Shown here: positions 38,239-47,515 of the stretch, piece after piece
Layout of the letters: each line of letters starts with the position of its first letter
Position numbering within the stretch: position 1 is the stretch's first letter
Source of the DNA: Methanohalophilus sp.
GTDB taxonomy: Archaea; Halobacteriota; Methanosarcinia; Methanosarcinales; Methanosarcinaceae
Direction: 5' to 3'
Assembly: GCF_030156785.1 (NCBI RefSeq)
Contig: NZ_JASGLW010000006.1
Coordinates: 51,650 to 115,649 of the forward strand
DNA: 64,000 bases
Notes under the pieces: model-generated
What the model was told of the DNA's origin: nothing
What the model saw: the letters and a program-made list of their open reading frames with translations, nothing else
Database searches by the model: none
Position numbers and translations under genes: made by a program

Positions 38239-39111
38239 ATGGAAATAAAAAAAGCTGTAATCCCGGCAGCAGGTCTTGGCACTCGTTTCCTGCCTGTGAC
38301 AAAATCCATGCCAAAAGAAATGCTTCCAATAATCGATAAGCCGGTTATTCATTATGTCGTGGAGGAAGCGATTGCCTCGGGTATTGATGATATTATTTTT
38401 GTCACAGGAAGAAGTAAGCGGTCCATCGAAGACTATTTTGATGAATCCCCTGAACTTGAGATGTATCTTCGACAAAAACACAAAGATGATCTCCTGAAGA
38501 TGGTTGAAGATATTTCTTCGATGGTGGATATCCATTATATCCGGCAGAAAGAACCAAAAGGCCTTGGAGATGCGATATTGACAGCCAGGAAACATATCAG
38601 CGGAGAACCATTTGCTGTACTTCTTGGTGATGATCTTATTGTAAACAAAACCCCATGCACCAGGCAACTTATTGAAGTTTTCAACAAATACCGATGCTCT
38701 ACCATTGCAGTAGAGGAAGTTCCACAGGAAAAGGTCAGCAGTTATGGTATAATAAAAGGAACCCCTCTGGATGAATGCCTGTATTCTCTTGAAGAGATCG
38801 TGGAAAAACCATCTGTTAAAGACGCCCCTTCCAACATAGGTGCTATAGGCAGATATGTCTTCACACCTGAAATATTTGATTGCATAAAAATGGCTGGAAG
38901 CGGTGTTGGAGGTGAGATCCAGCTTACAGACGGTATAAGGTTGCTCAACGACATGCAAAAAGTTTATGCATATAAATTTGCAGGAAAGCGGTATGATACC
39001 GGGGATAAGCTGGGTTATGTTAAAGCTATTATTGATTTTGCTATGCGAAATGAATATTTTGATCAGGATCTCAAGGCATACTTGAAAACTATTCTGGGAG
39101 CTGATTGTTAA
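38239..39111 (+). CDS. galU: UTP-glucose-1-phosphate uridylyltransferase
   Basis: A 290-residue GalU, paralogue of 23419-24279. It has the nucleotide loop AGLGTRFLPVTKSMPKEMLP, DDIIFVTGRSKRSIEDYFDES, LGDDLIVNKTPC, VEEVPQEKVSSYGIIKG and VEKPSVKDAPSNIGAIGRYVFTP. It follows aglB by 33 bp on the same strand, so it may be expressed with it to supply UDP-glucose for N-glycans. The catalytic residues appear complete in both copies. Confidence 0.94.
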   Translation: MEIKKAVIPAAGLGTRFLPVTKSMPKEMLPIIDKPVIHYVVEEAIASGIDDIIFVTGRSKRSIEDYFDESPELEMYLRQKHKDDLLKMVEDISSMVDIHYIRQKEPKGLGDAILTARKHISGEPFAVLLGDDLIVNKTPCTRQLIEVFNKYRCSTIAVEEVPQEKVSSYGIIKGTPLDECLYSLEEIVEKPSVKDAPSNIGAIGRYVFTPEIFDCIKMAGSGVGGEIQLTDGIRLLNDMQKVYAYKFAGKRYDTGDKLGYVKAIIDFAMRNEYFDQDLKAYLKTILGADC

Positions 39112-39165
39112 TAACTTCCGCTACATACATATAAGAGATAAAAGTATTGCCAGATTGGTGAGAGC

Positions 39166-39651
39166 ATGAAGAGTGTGATCAGAGGAAAAGCCTGGCTATA
39201 TGGGGATGATATTGACACTGATGTTATAATTCCCGGGAAATACCTGAGAACCACCGACATGCAGGTCTTTGCAGATCATGCTATGGAGGGTATTGATCCC
39301 GAATTTTCCAGTAAAATATCTTCTGGAGACATAATCGTTGCAGGGAATAATTTTGGTTGCGGATCTTCAAGGGAACAGGCGGCCCTTGCCTTGAAACATG
39401 CAGGGGTTGGTTGTGTAATTGCAAAATCCTTTGGTCGCATTTTTTTCCGCAATTCCATAAATGTCGGTCTTCCTCTTATGGAAGCAGATGTTAAATGTGA
39501 AGAAGGCGATGAAGTGGAAGTTAACCTCCTTGATGGCACAGTCACAATAGGTGACAATGTCTATAAAGGACACAAATTGCCGGATTTCCTGCTTGAAATT
39601 CTTACCAACGGCGGTCTTGTGGAGTATCGTAAAAAACAGAAACAGGGTTAA
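39166..39651 (+). CDS. hacB: homoaconitase small subunit (or isopropylmalate isomerase small subunit)
   Basis: A 161-residue LeuD-type swivelling subunit: [59 protein letters not shown] [19 protein letters not shown] and [15 protein letters not shown]. The loop YLRT is the version seen in methanogen homoaconitase rather than YLVY/YLVM of isopropylmalate isomerase, so I favour a role in the 2-oxosuberate path of coenzyme B. It begins a three-gene unit. Ribosome binding site GGTGAG. Confidence 0.85.
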   Translation: MKSVIRGKAWLYGDDIDTDVIIPGKYLRTTDMQVFADHAMEGIDPEFSSKISSGDIIVAGNNFGCGSSREQAALALKHAGVGCVIAKSFGRIFFRNSINVGLPLMEADVKCEEGDEVEVNLLDGTVTIGDNVYKGHKLPDFLLEILTNGGLVEYRKKQKQG

Positions 39652-39654
39652 TTC

Positions 39655-40512
39655 ATGATATTTCCGCAAGAATACAAACACGTGGGTGTGACCCACATTC
39701 TCCCGGAAGAAAGTGAAAATGAGCCTATCTATTTTCTTTCCAGATATATTATTGTAAACAAATGTGATGGCGAGAATAAAAAATACTGGCTTTATGAGGT
39801 TCAGCATAAAGGCAAAGGTCTGCTGCGGAAAGCAACAGACATCACATTAATTGCAGGTCCTGACAACATATTGGATTATGAAGGTACCCTGAACATAAAA
39901 AACAGGAACTTATTGATTGAAACCGCCCTCCCTCTTTGTAAAGGAGATATTACTACCGTTCTTTTTAGAGGCATTGACAATCATGTGACTTTTGTTCATG
40001 AGCCCGATCTATCTGAAGTAATGGAGATTGAGATTCTTGATGTTGCACCGCCATATCCTCCATGGCTTTGTGATGTTGTCAGAAGGCTGGAAAGGGCGGG
40101 TATTTTCGGGGAATTCGGGATACAGTTTACCGAAAATGTAGTTGATCTTAGACAGTTTGAAGGCAATAATACAGTATTCCCATGCTCCGCTTCCGGACTT
40201 TCAGGGAAATGCCTAGATAGTGATATTATCACAGAACCCGGTACCCTGCTTGTGGGTTGTGAAATCTCAAAAGCCCTTTTTGAAACCAGATTTCCGGGAT
40301 TAGACTATGAATTTATCAGCATTTGCCCCTTTAGTTCTGATATCGTAAAACCTTCCAAACCTTTCATTGCCCGATGCTGTCAGGCTGAACGAGCCGGGCA
40401 GGTGAAAATCAATGGTATTCCGGGTGCTACGGTTCACTGGGGTGCATCTGAATTCCAGGTAGCAGATGCAATTCGCTCCCTTGTCCGGAGACTTAAGGAG
40501 GAAAATGAATGA
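39655..40512 (+). CDS. conserved archaeal protein of unknown function, coupled to hacB and aksF
   Basis: A 285-residue soluble protein. Visible pieces are KYWLYEVQHKGKGLLRKATDITLIAGP, an acidic-hydrophobic core VMEIEILDVAPPYPPWLCDVVRRLERAGIFGEFG, FPCSASGLSGKCLDSD and RCCQAERAGQVKINGIPGATVHWG, the last two containing conserved-looking cysteines. I do not recognise a named domain; it may belong to a methanogen-specific DUF. The gene starts 3 bp after hacB, and its stop overlaps the aksF start as ATGA, so it is translationally coupled to both. Confidence 0.75.
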   Translation: MIFPQEYKHVGVTHILPEESENEPIYFLSRYIIVNKCDGENKKYWLYEVQHKGKGLLRKATDITLIAGPDNILDYEGTLNIKNRNLLIETALPLCKGDITTVLFRGIDNHVTFVHEPDLSEVMEIEILDVAPPYPPWLCDVVRRLERAGIFGEFGIQFTENVVDLRQFEGNNTVFPCSASGLSGKCLDSDIITEPGTLLVGCEISKALFETRFPGLDYEFISICPFSSDIVKPSKPFIARCCQAERAGQVKINGIPGATVHWGASEFQVADAIRSLVRRLKEENE

Positions 40513-41504
40513 AACTGGCTGTAATAGAAGGAGACGGTATTGGAAAGGAAGTAATTCCAGCAGCTCTTCAGGTACTGGATTGTTTCTCCCTCCCATTTGA
40601 AAAAATTCCAGTTGAGGTTGGTTATGGTCGCTGGGAAAAAACCGGACAAGCAATTTCAAATGAAGATATTGCAACTCTAAAGGAATGCGATTGTATTCTT
40701 TTTGGGGCAGTTACAACTCCTCCGGATCCTAATTATAAAAGTGTACTTCTGACTATTCGCAAAGAACTTGATCTTTATGCAAACATCAGGCCGATTCATC
40801 CCATTAAGGGTATAAAGGGAATTAATGAATCAAATGATTTTGATATACTCATTGTCAGGGAAAACACTGAAGGTATGTATTCGGGTATCGAAGAAGTGGG
40901 TGAAGAGGTAGCTTTCACAAAAAGGATTGTCACAAAACGCTGTTCTATGCGCATTGCAGAAATTGCCTGCAAATTTGCAAAAAAACACAATCAAAAGCTA
41001 ACAATCGTGCACAAATCCAATGTACTCAAATCGGATTCCCTTTTTTTGAATACATGCCGACAGGTTGCCGATTCCATGGGTGTTGAACACAATGACATGC
41101 TTGTGGATGCAATGGCATATGACATGATCCGCTCTCCCCAAAAATATGGAGTGGTTGTTGCTACCAATCTTTTTGGAGATATCCTGAGCGATCTGGGGGC
41201 GGTTCTTGTGGGCAGTATTGGGCTTGTACCCAGTGCAAATATAGGGAAAAATCAGGCGTTATTTGAGCCGGTGCACGGAAGCGCCCCTGATATTGCAGGA
41301 CAGGGAATAGCTAATCCAATTGCTGCAATTCTTTCTGTAAAAATGCTTCTCGATTGGATTGGTGAGGAGGATGCAGCCAGACAGGTAGAACTAGCGGTTG
41401 AAAATACGATTTTAAAAGGAATAACAACTCCTGATCTTGGTGGCACTGCAACAACTCAGGAGCTAACACATGAAATTGTTAAAACATTGTGTTCCAACAT
41501 TTAA
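40509..41504 (+). CDS. aksF: isopropylmalate/homoisocitrate dehydrogenase (AksF-like)
   Basis: An NAD(P)-dependent decarboxylating dehydrogenase of 331 residues. The N-terminal IEGDGIGKEVIPAALQVL, the substrate-binding YANIRPIH and IVRENTEGMYSGIE, the TIVHKSNVLKSDSLF active-site lysine, VDAMAYDMIRSPQKYGVVVATNLFGDILSDLGA and the cofactor loop PVHGSAPDIAGQGIANP are all there. It would oxidise homoisocitrate in the 2-oxosuberate (coenzyme B) path, or 3-isopropylmalate in leucine synthesis. The neighbouring YLRT-type HacB favours AksF. Its start overlaps the unknown upstream gene. Confidence 0.88.
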   Translation: MKLAVIEGDGIGKEVIPAALQVLDCFSLPFEKIPVEVGYGRWEKTGQAISNEDIATLKECDCILFGAVTTPPDPNYKSVLLTIRKELDLYANIRPIHPIKGIKGINESNDFDILIVRENTEGMYSGIEEVGEEVAFTKRIVTKRCSMRIAEIACKFAKKHNQKLTIVHKSNVLKSDSLFLNTCRQVADSMGVEHNDMLVDAMAYDMIRSPQKYGVVVATNLFGDILSDLGAVLVGSIGLVPSANIGKNQALFEPVHGSAPDIAGQGIANPIAAILSVKMLLDWIGEEDAARQVELAVENTILKGITTPDLGGTATTQELTHEIVKTLCSNI

Positions 41505-41507
41505 TTT

Positions 41508-41790
41508 TTAGACAACCTCTTTTCAAGTTTCCAGTAGGACTGAAATAGCCTCTCCATGAACAATGCTACTGCTCCGCCAATCTCCACATTATAATTGCAA
41601 CATCAATGGCTTCGCTTAATATGTGTCCGCCATTAACCTATCATATAATAAAATAAGTAAACCCACACCTGCAATGTCGGTGTAAATAATCCTGCCACAT
41701 TGACAGATCAGAATCCATAGGGTGAAAATAGATCTATAGAAATACAATAAGTGACAAGACCTACCTTGTCAGGAAACATAGAACCCAAGT
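41508..41790 (-). pseudogene. possible decayed membrane-protein gene
   Basis: The 396-bp gap between aksF and pyrH has protein-like but broken minus-strand reading: YTDIAGVGLLILLYDRLM, then NGGHILSEAIDVAIIMW, then VEIGGAVALFMERLFQSYWK in successive frames ending near 41508. I cannot name the family. No RNA gene or terminator stands out. Low confidence, since short shifting frames can occur by chance. Confidence 0.25.
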
Positions 41791-41900
41791 AAAAGAAATG
41801 AAATTAAAAATCGTATTTTTTAACCATCGAGTTTAACTTTACATATACTTTTTTATATAATTCCATGAAAAATCTGGTTTCATTTATTACCCTGATTTTC

Positions 41901-42605
41901 TTAGCAAATGATGCGTGTCCCTATACTAACCCCGTCTACAGGTTCGCTCTTTACATTTTCCTGGAGTATTACGTTAGCAATGTTCTCTGACTTACTGCCG
42001 TCAAGAATAATTGTTTTCATACCGCTACGCTGGATAATTTTTGCTGCCAGCAGATCAACAGGTGACTTGGAACCTGCTTTCATTTCCGTGCGCATGACAA
42101 CGTTTATAAGTTCTTCCGGGGTCATGGTGTGGAATTTGATTGCATCAGGGTTTTCATTTGGATCTTCTGAATACACACCGTCAACGGATGTTGCAATTAC
42201 AAGGAGGTTTGCATTCAGATATTCTGCAAGGATTGCTGAAACCGCATCTGTTGTCTGGCCAGGTATAACACCACCCATAACCACGATCTTACCGGATACT
42301 AGTGCAAATTCTGCTTCCCGGTATGTGCATGGGGGTTCCGGGTATGCTGCATTTCCAAGGGCTGCAATAAGTAACTGTGCGTTGAGGCGGGTGACATCAA
42401 TTCCGATAAAATCACATACAGATTCGTTTGCGCCAAGTTGTCTGGCAGTATTAATGTAGTGGCGGGCTGCAACCCCTCCTCCGGTTACGATTAGGATTTT
42501 GTGGTCTTGCGCCAGCTTCTTGAGGACATCCGCGTATTCCCTGAATCTTTCCGGGTCTAAATCCTTTGCAAGTATTGATCCACCAATTGACAGAACTATC
42601 AACAT
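41901..42605 (-). CDS. pyrH: UMP kinase
   Basis: A 234-residue archaeal-type UMP kinase of the amino-acid kinase fold, producing UDP from UMP and ATP. It has VLSIGGSILAKDLDPERF, LIVTGGGVAARHYI, DFIGIDVTRLNAQLLIAAL, GGVIPGQTTDAVSAIL and ATSVDGVYSEDPNENPDAIKF. Length is complete. It follows asd on the minus strand after a 119-bp gap, which may allow a separate promoter. Confidence 0.93.
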   Translation of the reverse strand: MLIVLSIGGSILAKDLDPERFREYADVLKKLAQDHKILIVTGGGVAARHYINTARQLGANESVCDFIGIDVTRLNAQLLIAALGNAAYPEPPCTYREAEFALVSGKIVVMGGVIPGQTTDAVSAILAEYLNANLLVIATSVDGVYSEDPNENPDAIKFHTMTPEELINVVMRTEMKAGSKSPVDLLAAKIIQRSGMKTIILDGSKSENIANVILQENVKSEPVDGVSIGTRIIC

Positions 42606-42724
42606 TTTATCTCGCCTCCACTATAGCGGAATTTATAACATTTACTAAACAAAAAGAATATAAAACAATGGCAGCCGTTTTTCCTGAAAAGTTCTGGCAT
42701 TTCAACGGCTGCATCAAACTCACC

Positions 42725-43756
42725 TTATAACCGTTTTGCCTTATGCAACAATTCGGCATTCAGAACGCTTGCACCGGCTGCTCCACGAATTGTATTGTGG
42801 CCCATGGCAATGTATCGGATACCCTCACGAATCCTTCCCACAGATACGCTCATACCATTGCCGGCATTTCTGTCAAGTCTGGGTTGCGGGCGATCCTCTT
42901 CATCCCTCACAATAAGGGCTTTTTCGGGTTCAGTAGGGAGATCTCCCAGTTTTGGATCAAATTCAAGGAATGCTTCTCTGACTTCTTCAGGGGATGGATC
43001 ATCATCCATGGTTGCCCATATAGCTTCAGTATGACCATCCATTACCGGTACACGATGACATGAAGCACTCACTTCAAAGTCAGCTTTTACAATCTGGCTA
43101 CCGTCAAATTCCCCAAGTAGTTTCTGGGGTTCAGTCTCAAGTTTATCCTCTTCATTTCCGATGTATGGAATGATGTTGTCAAGAATTGCCATTGAGGAGA
43201 CTCCATCATATCCGGCACCTGAAACTGCCTGCATGGTTGCAACTGTCACATTGCTCAGGCCAAACTGCATGAGTGGTTTGAATGTGAGTGTCATCATTAT
43301 GGTGGAGCAGTTGGGGTTTGTAATGATATATCCATCCCAGCCACGATTGTCCTGCTGGACTTCGATTAGATCAAGGTGATCTGCGTTTACTTCCGGAATC
43401 ACAAGCGGCACGTCTTCAACCATCCGGTATGCAGATGCATTACTTGCCACAGCAAAACCATTTTTGGCAAATGCTTCTTCCGCTATCTTTGCAGAGGACG
43501 CAGGTAAAGCCGAGAATACAACATCAGCGTCAACTTTGGATGGCTCTACAGGCACGACTTCCATATCTGCAACGCTTTCTGGTAGCGGTACGTCGAGTCT
43601 CCAGTTTGCAGCGTCCCTGTATTGTTTTCCGGCACTCTTTTCGGAAGCTGCGAGGGATGTTATCTCAAACCACGGATGATCTACCAATGCCTGCACAAAT
43701 CGCTGTCCTACGGCACCGGTGGCACCAATAATTCCGGCTCTTATGGTTTTAGCCAT
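42725..43756 (-). CDS. asd: aspartate-semialdehyde dehydrogenase
   Basis: A 343-residue enzyme reducing aspartyl phosphate to the semialdehyde for Thr, Met and Lys synthesis. The NADP loop is [21 protein letters not shown], the catalytic cysteine lies in [18 protein letters not shown], the histidine in [15 protein letters not shown], and AISGAGYDG-type [15 protein letters not shown] follows. It belongs to the archaeal/fungal type. A poly-purine ribosome binding site lies before the start near 43760. A ferredoxin gene lies upstream. Confidence 0.93.
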   Translation of the reverse strand: MAKTIRAGIIGATGAVGQRFVQALVDHPWFEITSLAASEKSAGKQYRDAANWRLDVPLPESVADMEVVPVEPSKVDADVVFSALPASSAKIAEEAFAKNGFAVASNASAYRMVEDVPLVIPEVNADHLDLIEVQQDNRGWDGYIITNPNCSTIMMTLTFKPLMQFGLSNVTVATMQAVSGAGYDGVSSMAILDNIIPYIGNEEDKLETEPQKLLGEFDGSQIVKADFEVSASCHRVPVMDGHTEAIWATMDDDPSPEEVREAFLEFDPKLGDLPTEPEKALIVRDEEDRPQPRLDRNAGNGMSVSVGRIREGIRYIAMGHNTIRGAAGASVLNAELLHKAKRL

Positions 43757-43810
43757 ATAGTTGCCTCAATAAAAAATAAAAGAAAAGGTAAAAGAAGACA
43801 GGAATAATTA

Positions 43811-43987
43811 TTATTCCTGGGTAATTGCATCTGTTGGGCAGGCATCCACGCAGGAACCACAATCGGTACATTCATCTGCGTCAACGACTGCGATGTTTTC
43901 ATCGTTCATAGAGATTGCTTCAACGGGGCATTCATCTACGCATGTTCCACAGCCAACACATTCATCGGCATTAATTACAGCTACCAT
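43811..43987 (-). CDS. 2[4Fe-4S] ferredoxin
   Basis: A 58-residue ferredoxin starting at ATG 43987 ([20 protein letters not shown]), preceded by AGGAGTG 8 bp upstream. Two CxxCxxCxxxC/P clusters ([12 protein letters not shown] and [12 protein letters not shown]) bind the iron-sulphur centres. An upstream ATG at 44047 gives an unsupported 20-residue extension. It transfers low-potential electrons in the cytoplasm. It precedes asd on the same strand. Confidence 0.93.
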   Translation of the reverse strand: MVAVINADECVGCGTCVDECPVEAISMNDENIAVVDADECTDCGSCVDACPTDAITQE

Positions 43988-44157
43988 TTGTAAAACACTC
44001 CTAAATTTTTGAGATTTAGTAATAATCTGCACTATATGATTAAACAAATGAGATAAATATCTATCGATTAGCTGTCATAATCCAGAATTTAAGTTCACTT
44101 AAAATATGTAATTAAAATCAAAATATTTAAAATATATCATGATAAAAACAGAATACA

Positions 44158-44805
44158 ATGAAGATATATTTGTACAGACTAAACACGCATGCTATGTCTC
44201 CGGTTATGGGTACCTTGCTAATGCTTTTGCTTCTGGTTCTTCTTTCTGCAATAGTTATGGCAGGTCTTTATGGTGACCATCTTGCCGGAAAAAGTGAGTT
44301 AACTTTCACACCTGCTCCTCTTGCAATTATTGAAATTGAAGATATTGAAGGAGGGATTCCAAATGACGTAAGATACAGGGAAAATTACATTCGCCTTGTT
44401 CATGTGAACGGGGATTCTTTGGACCTGGATTCTACGTTTATTGTGCTGGAAGGGCAGGGCAGCAGCTATATCGGAAAGGTTGGGGCAGGTGGGGAAAAGG
44501 TTACTGGCCATCTCGTGGTCAGGTATCATGACCTGACTCCGGATGGTTCCATTTCTGATTACAAAAACCGAAACCCTGCTATTGAGGATCAGAAATGGTC
44601 TACAGGTGAAATGTTGATCCTGAATGGAGATGACAGTATAAACGGGACGGATGCTTCCTCGGTAACTGTAACGGTAAATGGGCTGAAAAACACGTCTAAT
44701 AATTATGGTTTTATTCAGGGTACCACGGTAACGGTGAAGGTTTTCGATTCCCGGACACAAAGAATCATTGCCGAGGATTCTGCTGTTGTAAGTCCGCCTG
44801 GTTAA
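44158..44805 (+). CDS. type IV pilin / archaellin-like secreted protein
   Basis: A 215-residue protein whose N-terminus (residues 1-40) has a class III-type signal: a short basic leader, a cleavage region near HAMSPVMGTLL and one hydrophobic helix (LLMLLLLVLLSAIVMAGLY). This is the DUF1628/pilin_N pattern. The rest is a beta-rich exported domain with N-x-S/T sites (NGT, NTS) that AglB could glycosylate. It is likely assembled as a surface filament or anchored pseudopilin. It stands between the ferredoxin gene (divergent) and xpd. Confidence 0.78.
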   Translation: MKIYLYRLNTHAMSPVMGTLLMLLLLVLLSAIVMAGLYGDHLAGKSELTFTPAPLAIIEIEDIEGGIPNDVRYRENYIRLVHVNGDSLDLDSTFIVLEGQGSSYIGKVGAGGEKVTGHLVVRYHDLTPDGSISDYKNRNPAIEDQKWSTGEMLILNGDDSINGTDASSVTVTVNGLKNTSNNYGFIQGTTVTVKVFDSRTQRIIAEDSAVVSPPG

Positions 44806-44849
44806 ATGGTTCCAATCCTTTATGTAGGGTTACCATAGTAGGTAGTGTC

Positions 44850-47048
44850 ATGAGAGGTCAGGAGTATCTCAAGTATTTCCCAAAAAGTTCCTGCTATCCC
44901 AATCAGAAGGAGGCAATGAAGCGCATCCACTCTGCTATTTTCAGCAAGCAAATTGTTCTATTTGAGGGTGCCTGTGGTACCGGGAAAACCCTGAGTGCTC
45001 TTACTCCGGCATTGCATGCAGGAGAAGTCCTTGATAAAACGGTCTTTATTGCCACAAATGTCCACCAGCAGATGGTGCAGTTCATTGATGAGGCACGTCA
45101 GATCAAGCAAATCCATGACATCAAGGTTGTCGTATTCAAGGGCAAGAAATCAATGTGTCCACTGCAGTTGGGTTATGACGAATGTGAGGCAAAAAGAGAA
45201 AATACGTTCGAATATCTTGATATTGAAAACCAAATCCGCCTTAAAAGAGCTGAAATGAAAGCAGCGATGGAGAATTACAAAAAATCCAGTGATGCTGTGT
45301 ATGTGGAGTTGCGGGACCAGCTTGATGCGGAATTGCAACAACTTCAGGAGAGGGCTCATGCCATCAGGGACCGCTGCTGCAATGAGCTGTATGAAGTACT
45401 TCGGCTTGACAACGAGAAATTCAAGGAGTGGCTTTTTGAAACTGTCCGAGACCCCGATGAGGTTAACCAGTATGCCTATGAAAACGGGATGTGTGGTTAT
45501 GAGCTTCTTAAGAAAGAACTCAAATCAGCAGATTTGGTGATAGGTAATTTCCATCATCTGCTTGACGGGGATATTTTTTCCACCATCCTCAGGTGGCTGG
45601 AAAAAGAAGCAGACGACATAATAGTAATCCTTGATGAAGCACATAACATAGAGAGCGCTGCAAGATCTCATTCCTCGATAACTCTGACTGAACATAGCAT
45701 TGAAAGAGCCCTTTCTGAATTGGAAGCAAACTCCATGGATGAGGCTTTCCAAGGGCTTGATATTCAAGACATCATTGGTATATTTTCTATTCTCCTGGAA
45801 GTCCTGAAAGAGACTTACAACTCACGATTCCGCTTTGGCGAAAAGGAACGGGTAGGGGTAAACTGGTACGATCTAAGGATAAGTGATCCATTTGACAGGG
45901 GTGACATTGTAAAAGCCAGATTCCTGAGATATGCAAAAGGGGCTGGTTACGGGGAAAAGAAAGATATCCAGCGCTTGCTTGGAGTGGCTTCTGACATAGG
46001 TGCTGTCCTTGATGAGAAATATAGGGAGCAATATAAGGAGGGGAAGTCAGGAATCCTGAAACGCTCCCATATCTGGCATGTGGCCGAGTTTTTGTCGTTT
46101 TATCTGGAACATTCCGATGGACAGGAGCACTATCCAATTCTCAATGTAAGAAGGGATAACAGGAATGAGATATACGGCAGGCTGGAGCTTTTTACCTGTA
46201 TCCCTCAGAATGTCACTGCACCGTTATTTAGGTCAGTTCATTCGGCTGTTCTGATGTCTGCGACTCTGAAGCCATTTGAAATGATCAAAACAACGCTTGG
46301 CATTGAAAGAGAGACATGTGAGTTGTCCTATGGTCTTACTTTCCCACCAGAGCGCCGTCTTACAATAGCTGCAGCAGTGCAGCCACAGTTTGCGCGAGGC
46401 AGAGATGATCCTAGGAATCTCAAAGATGTTTTTGGTGTAATGAAGGATTCCATTGACAACTCCCCGGGCAACGTGGTAGTTTTTTTCCAGAGTTCCTTTG
46501 AAGCCCGCAGATATTTCAGGATGCTCGAAGATGAACTTGATATTCCTATTTTCCTCGATGAAGTAGGCGTTTCCGCACAGGAAGTAAGGCGTGAGTTTTT
46601 CAATATCGGGGAGGCAGGAGGAAAAGCGGTTCTTCTTACATACCTGTGGGGTACATTGAGCGAAGGCGTAGATTTTAGAGATGGAAGGTGCAGAGTTGTG
46701 ATTATTGTAGGTGTAGGTTATCCTGCTCTTAATGATCGGCTGCATGCAGTGGAATCTGCATACGATCACGAATTTGGTTTTGGGAAGGGATGGGAATATG
46801 CGGTTCAGATTCCCACAATCCGTAAAATCCGGCAGGCAATGGGAAGGGTTGTCAGATCTCCAACGGATTATGGAGTCAGGATTTTGCTTGACAGCAGGTT
46901 CCTCACGGATTCGGAACGTAGGTGGCCCAAGTATTCAGTATTTCGTTTTTTCCCTGAAGATGAGCAATCTGAGTTTGTGGATGTTGAGCCTTCGAAAGTG
47001 AAGTACTCATTACTTAATTTTTTCCAGGACATTGAGGATTCCCAGTAA
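44850..47048 (+). CDS. XPD/Rad3-family DNA helicase
   Basis: A 732-residue superfamily 2 helicase with 5'-3' polarity in the family, for DNA repair. Walker A is ACGTGKT (about residue 42-47). The iron-sulphur insertion lies between motifs I and II with Cys103, Cys112, Cys176/177 and Cys215. Motif II is DEAH at 262-265, and the C-terminal helicase motifs include VVFFQSSFEARRYF, LWGTLSEGVDFRDG and IRQAMGRVVRSP. The ATG at 44850 is 45 bp after the pilin gene. All essential motifs are present. Confidence 0.92.
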   Translation: MRGQEYLKYFPKSSCYPNQKEAMKRIHSAIFSKQIVLFEGACGTGKTLSALTPALHAGEVLDKTVFIATNVHQQMVQFIDEARQIKQIHDIKVVVFKGKKSMCPLQLGYDECEAKRENTFEYLDIENQIRLKRAEMKAAMENYKKSSDAVYVELRDQLDAELQQLQERAHAIRDRCCNELYEVLRLDNEKFKEWLFETVRDPDEVNQYAYENGMCGYELLKKELKSADLVIGNFHHLLDGDIFSTILRWLEKEADDIIVILDEAHNIESAARSHSSITLTEHSIERALSELEANSMDEAFQGLDIQDIIGIFSILLEVLKETYNSRFRFGEKERVGVNWYDLRISDPFDRGDIVKARFLRYAKGAGYGEKKDIQRLLGVASDIGAVLDEKYREQYKEGKSGILKRSHIWHVAEFLSFYLEHSDGQEHYPILNVRRDNRNEIYGRLELFTCIPQNVTAPLFRSVHSAVLMSATLKPFEMIKTTLGIERETCELSYGLTFPPERRLTIAAAVQPQFARGRDDPRNLKDVFGVMKDSIDNSPGNVVVFFQSSFEARRYFRMLEDELDIPIFLDEVGVSAQEVRREFFNIGEAGGKAVLLTYLWGTLSEGVDFRDGRCRVVIIVGVGYPALNDRLHAVESAYDHEFGFGKGWEYAVQIPTIRKIRQAMGRVVRSPTDYGVRILLDSRFLTDSERRWPKYSVFRFFPEDEQSEFVDVEPSKVKYSLLNFFQDIEDSQ

Positions 47049-47107
47049 CAACTCTTTTTAGGTTGTATGACAGATACCTTCTATCCCAAAACGGGGAGGT
47101 ATTTAGA

Positions 47108-47506
47108 ATGGGACTTGAAGATATAATGAAAGAAGTATCTACTGAACTTGAGAAACTGGTGAGTACGAAAACCGTTGTTGGAGAGCCAATTGAAGTAGCA
47201 GGGGCCACAATTGTTCCTGTAAGCCGCGTTAGTTTTGGTTTTGGAAGTGGTGGCGGGGAAGGCAAGAAAGGTGCAACTGAGGAAGGTTTCGGTGGCGGCG
47301 GTGGTGCAGGTGCAAGGATCGAACCTGTGGCGTTTATTGTCGTATCCGGTGAAGATGTCCGGCTTCTCACGATTTCCGGTGGAAGCAATGTAGATAAAAT
47401 CATTGAGGCTGTACCGGAAGTGTTCTCGAAGATGAAATCCCTCAAAAAGACTCTCAGAAAAGAAGAGAGAGGAGAATCCACAGAGTCCAAAGAAAAGGAA
47501 GAGTGA
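47108..47506 (+). CDS. YtfJ/GerW-family protein
   Basis: A 132-residue protein starting at ATG 47108, behind ggggagg. It has the family pattern KTVVGEPIEVAGATIVPVSRVSFGFGSG, a glycine-rich stretch (GGGEGKKGATEEGFGGGGGAGARI) and PVAFIVVSGEDVRLLTI. The family is best known from Bacillus spores, where its biochemical role is unclear; archaeal copies occur too. The start at 47063 is unlikely. It is followed after 9 bp by a DUF2953 gene, a pairing also seen in bacteria. Confidence 0.85.
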   Translation: MGLEDIMKEVSTELEKLVSTKTVVGEPIEVAGATIVPVSRVSFGFGSGGGEGKKGATEEGFGGGGGAGARIEPVAFIVVSGEDVRLLTISGGSNVDKIIEAVPEVFSKMKSLKKTLRKEERGESTESKEKEE

Positions 47507-47515
47507 GCATCCTTT

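Noticed and set aside
38179..38958. 259-codon frame on the strand opposite galU
   Set aside because: It is antisense to a clear GalU coding sequence. A similar antisense frame occurs opposite the other GalU copy, so it is a by-product of codon use.
43987..44047. Upstream start for the ferredoxin adding 20 residues
   Set aside because: The shorter start has the AGGAGTG site and gives a normal ferredoxin length.
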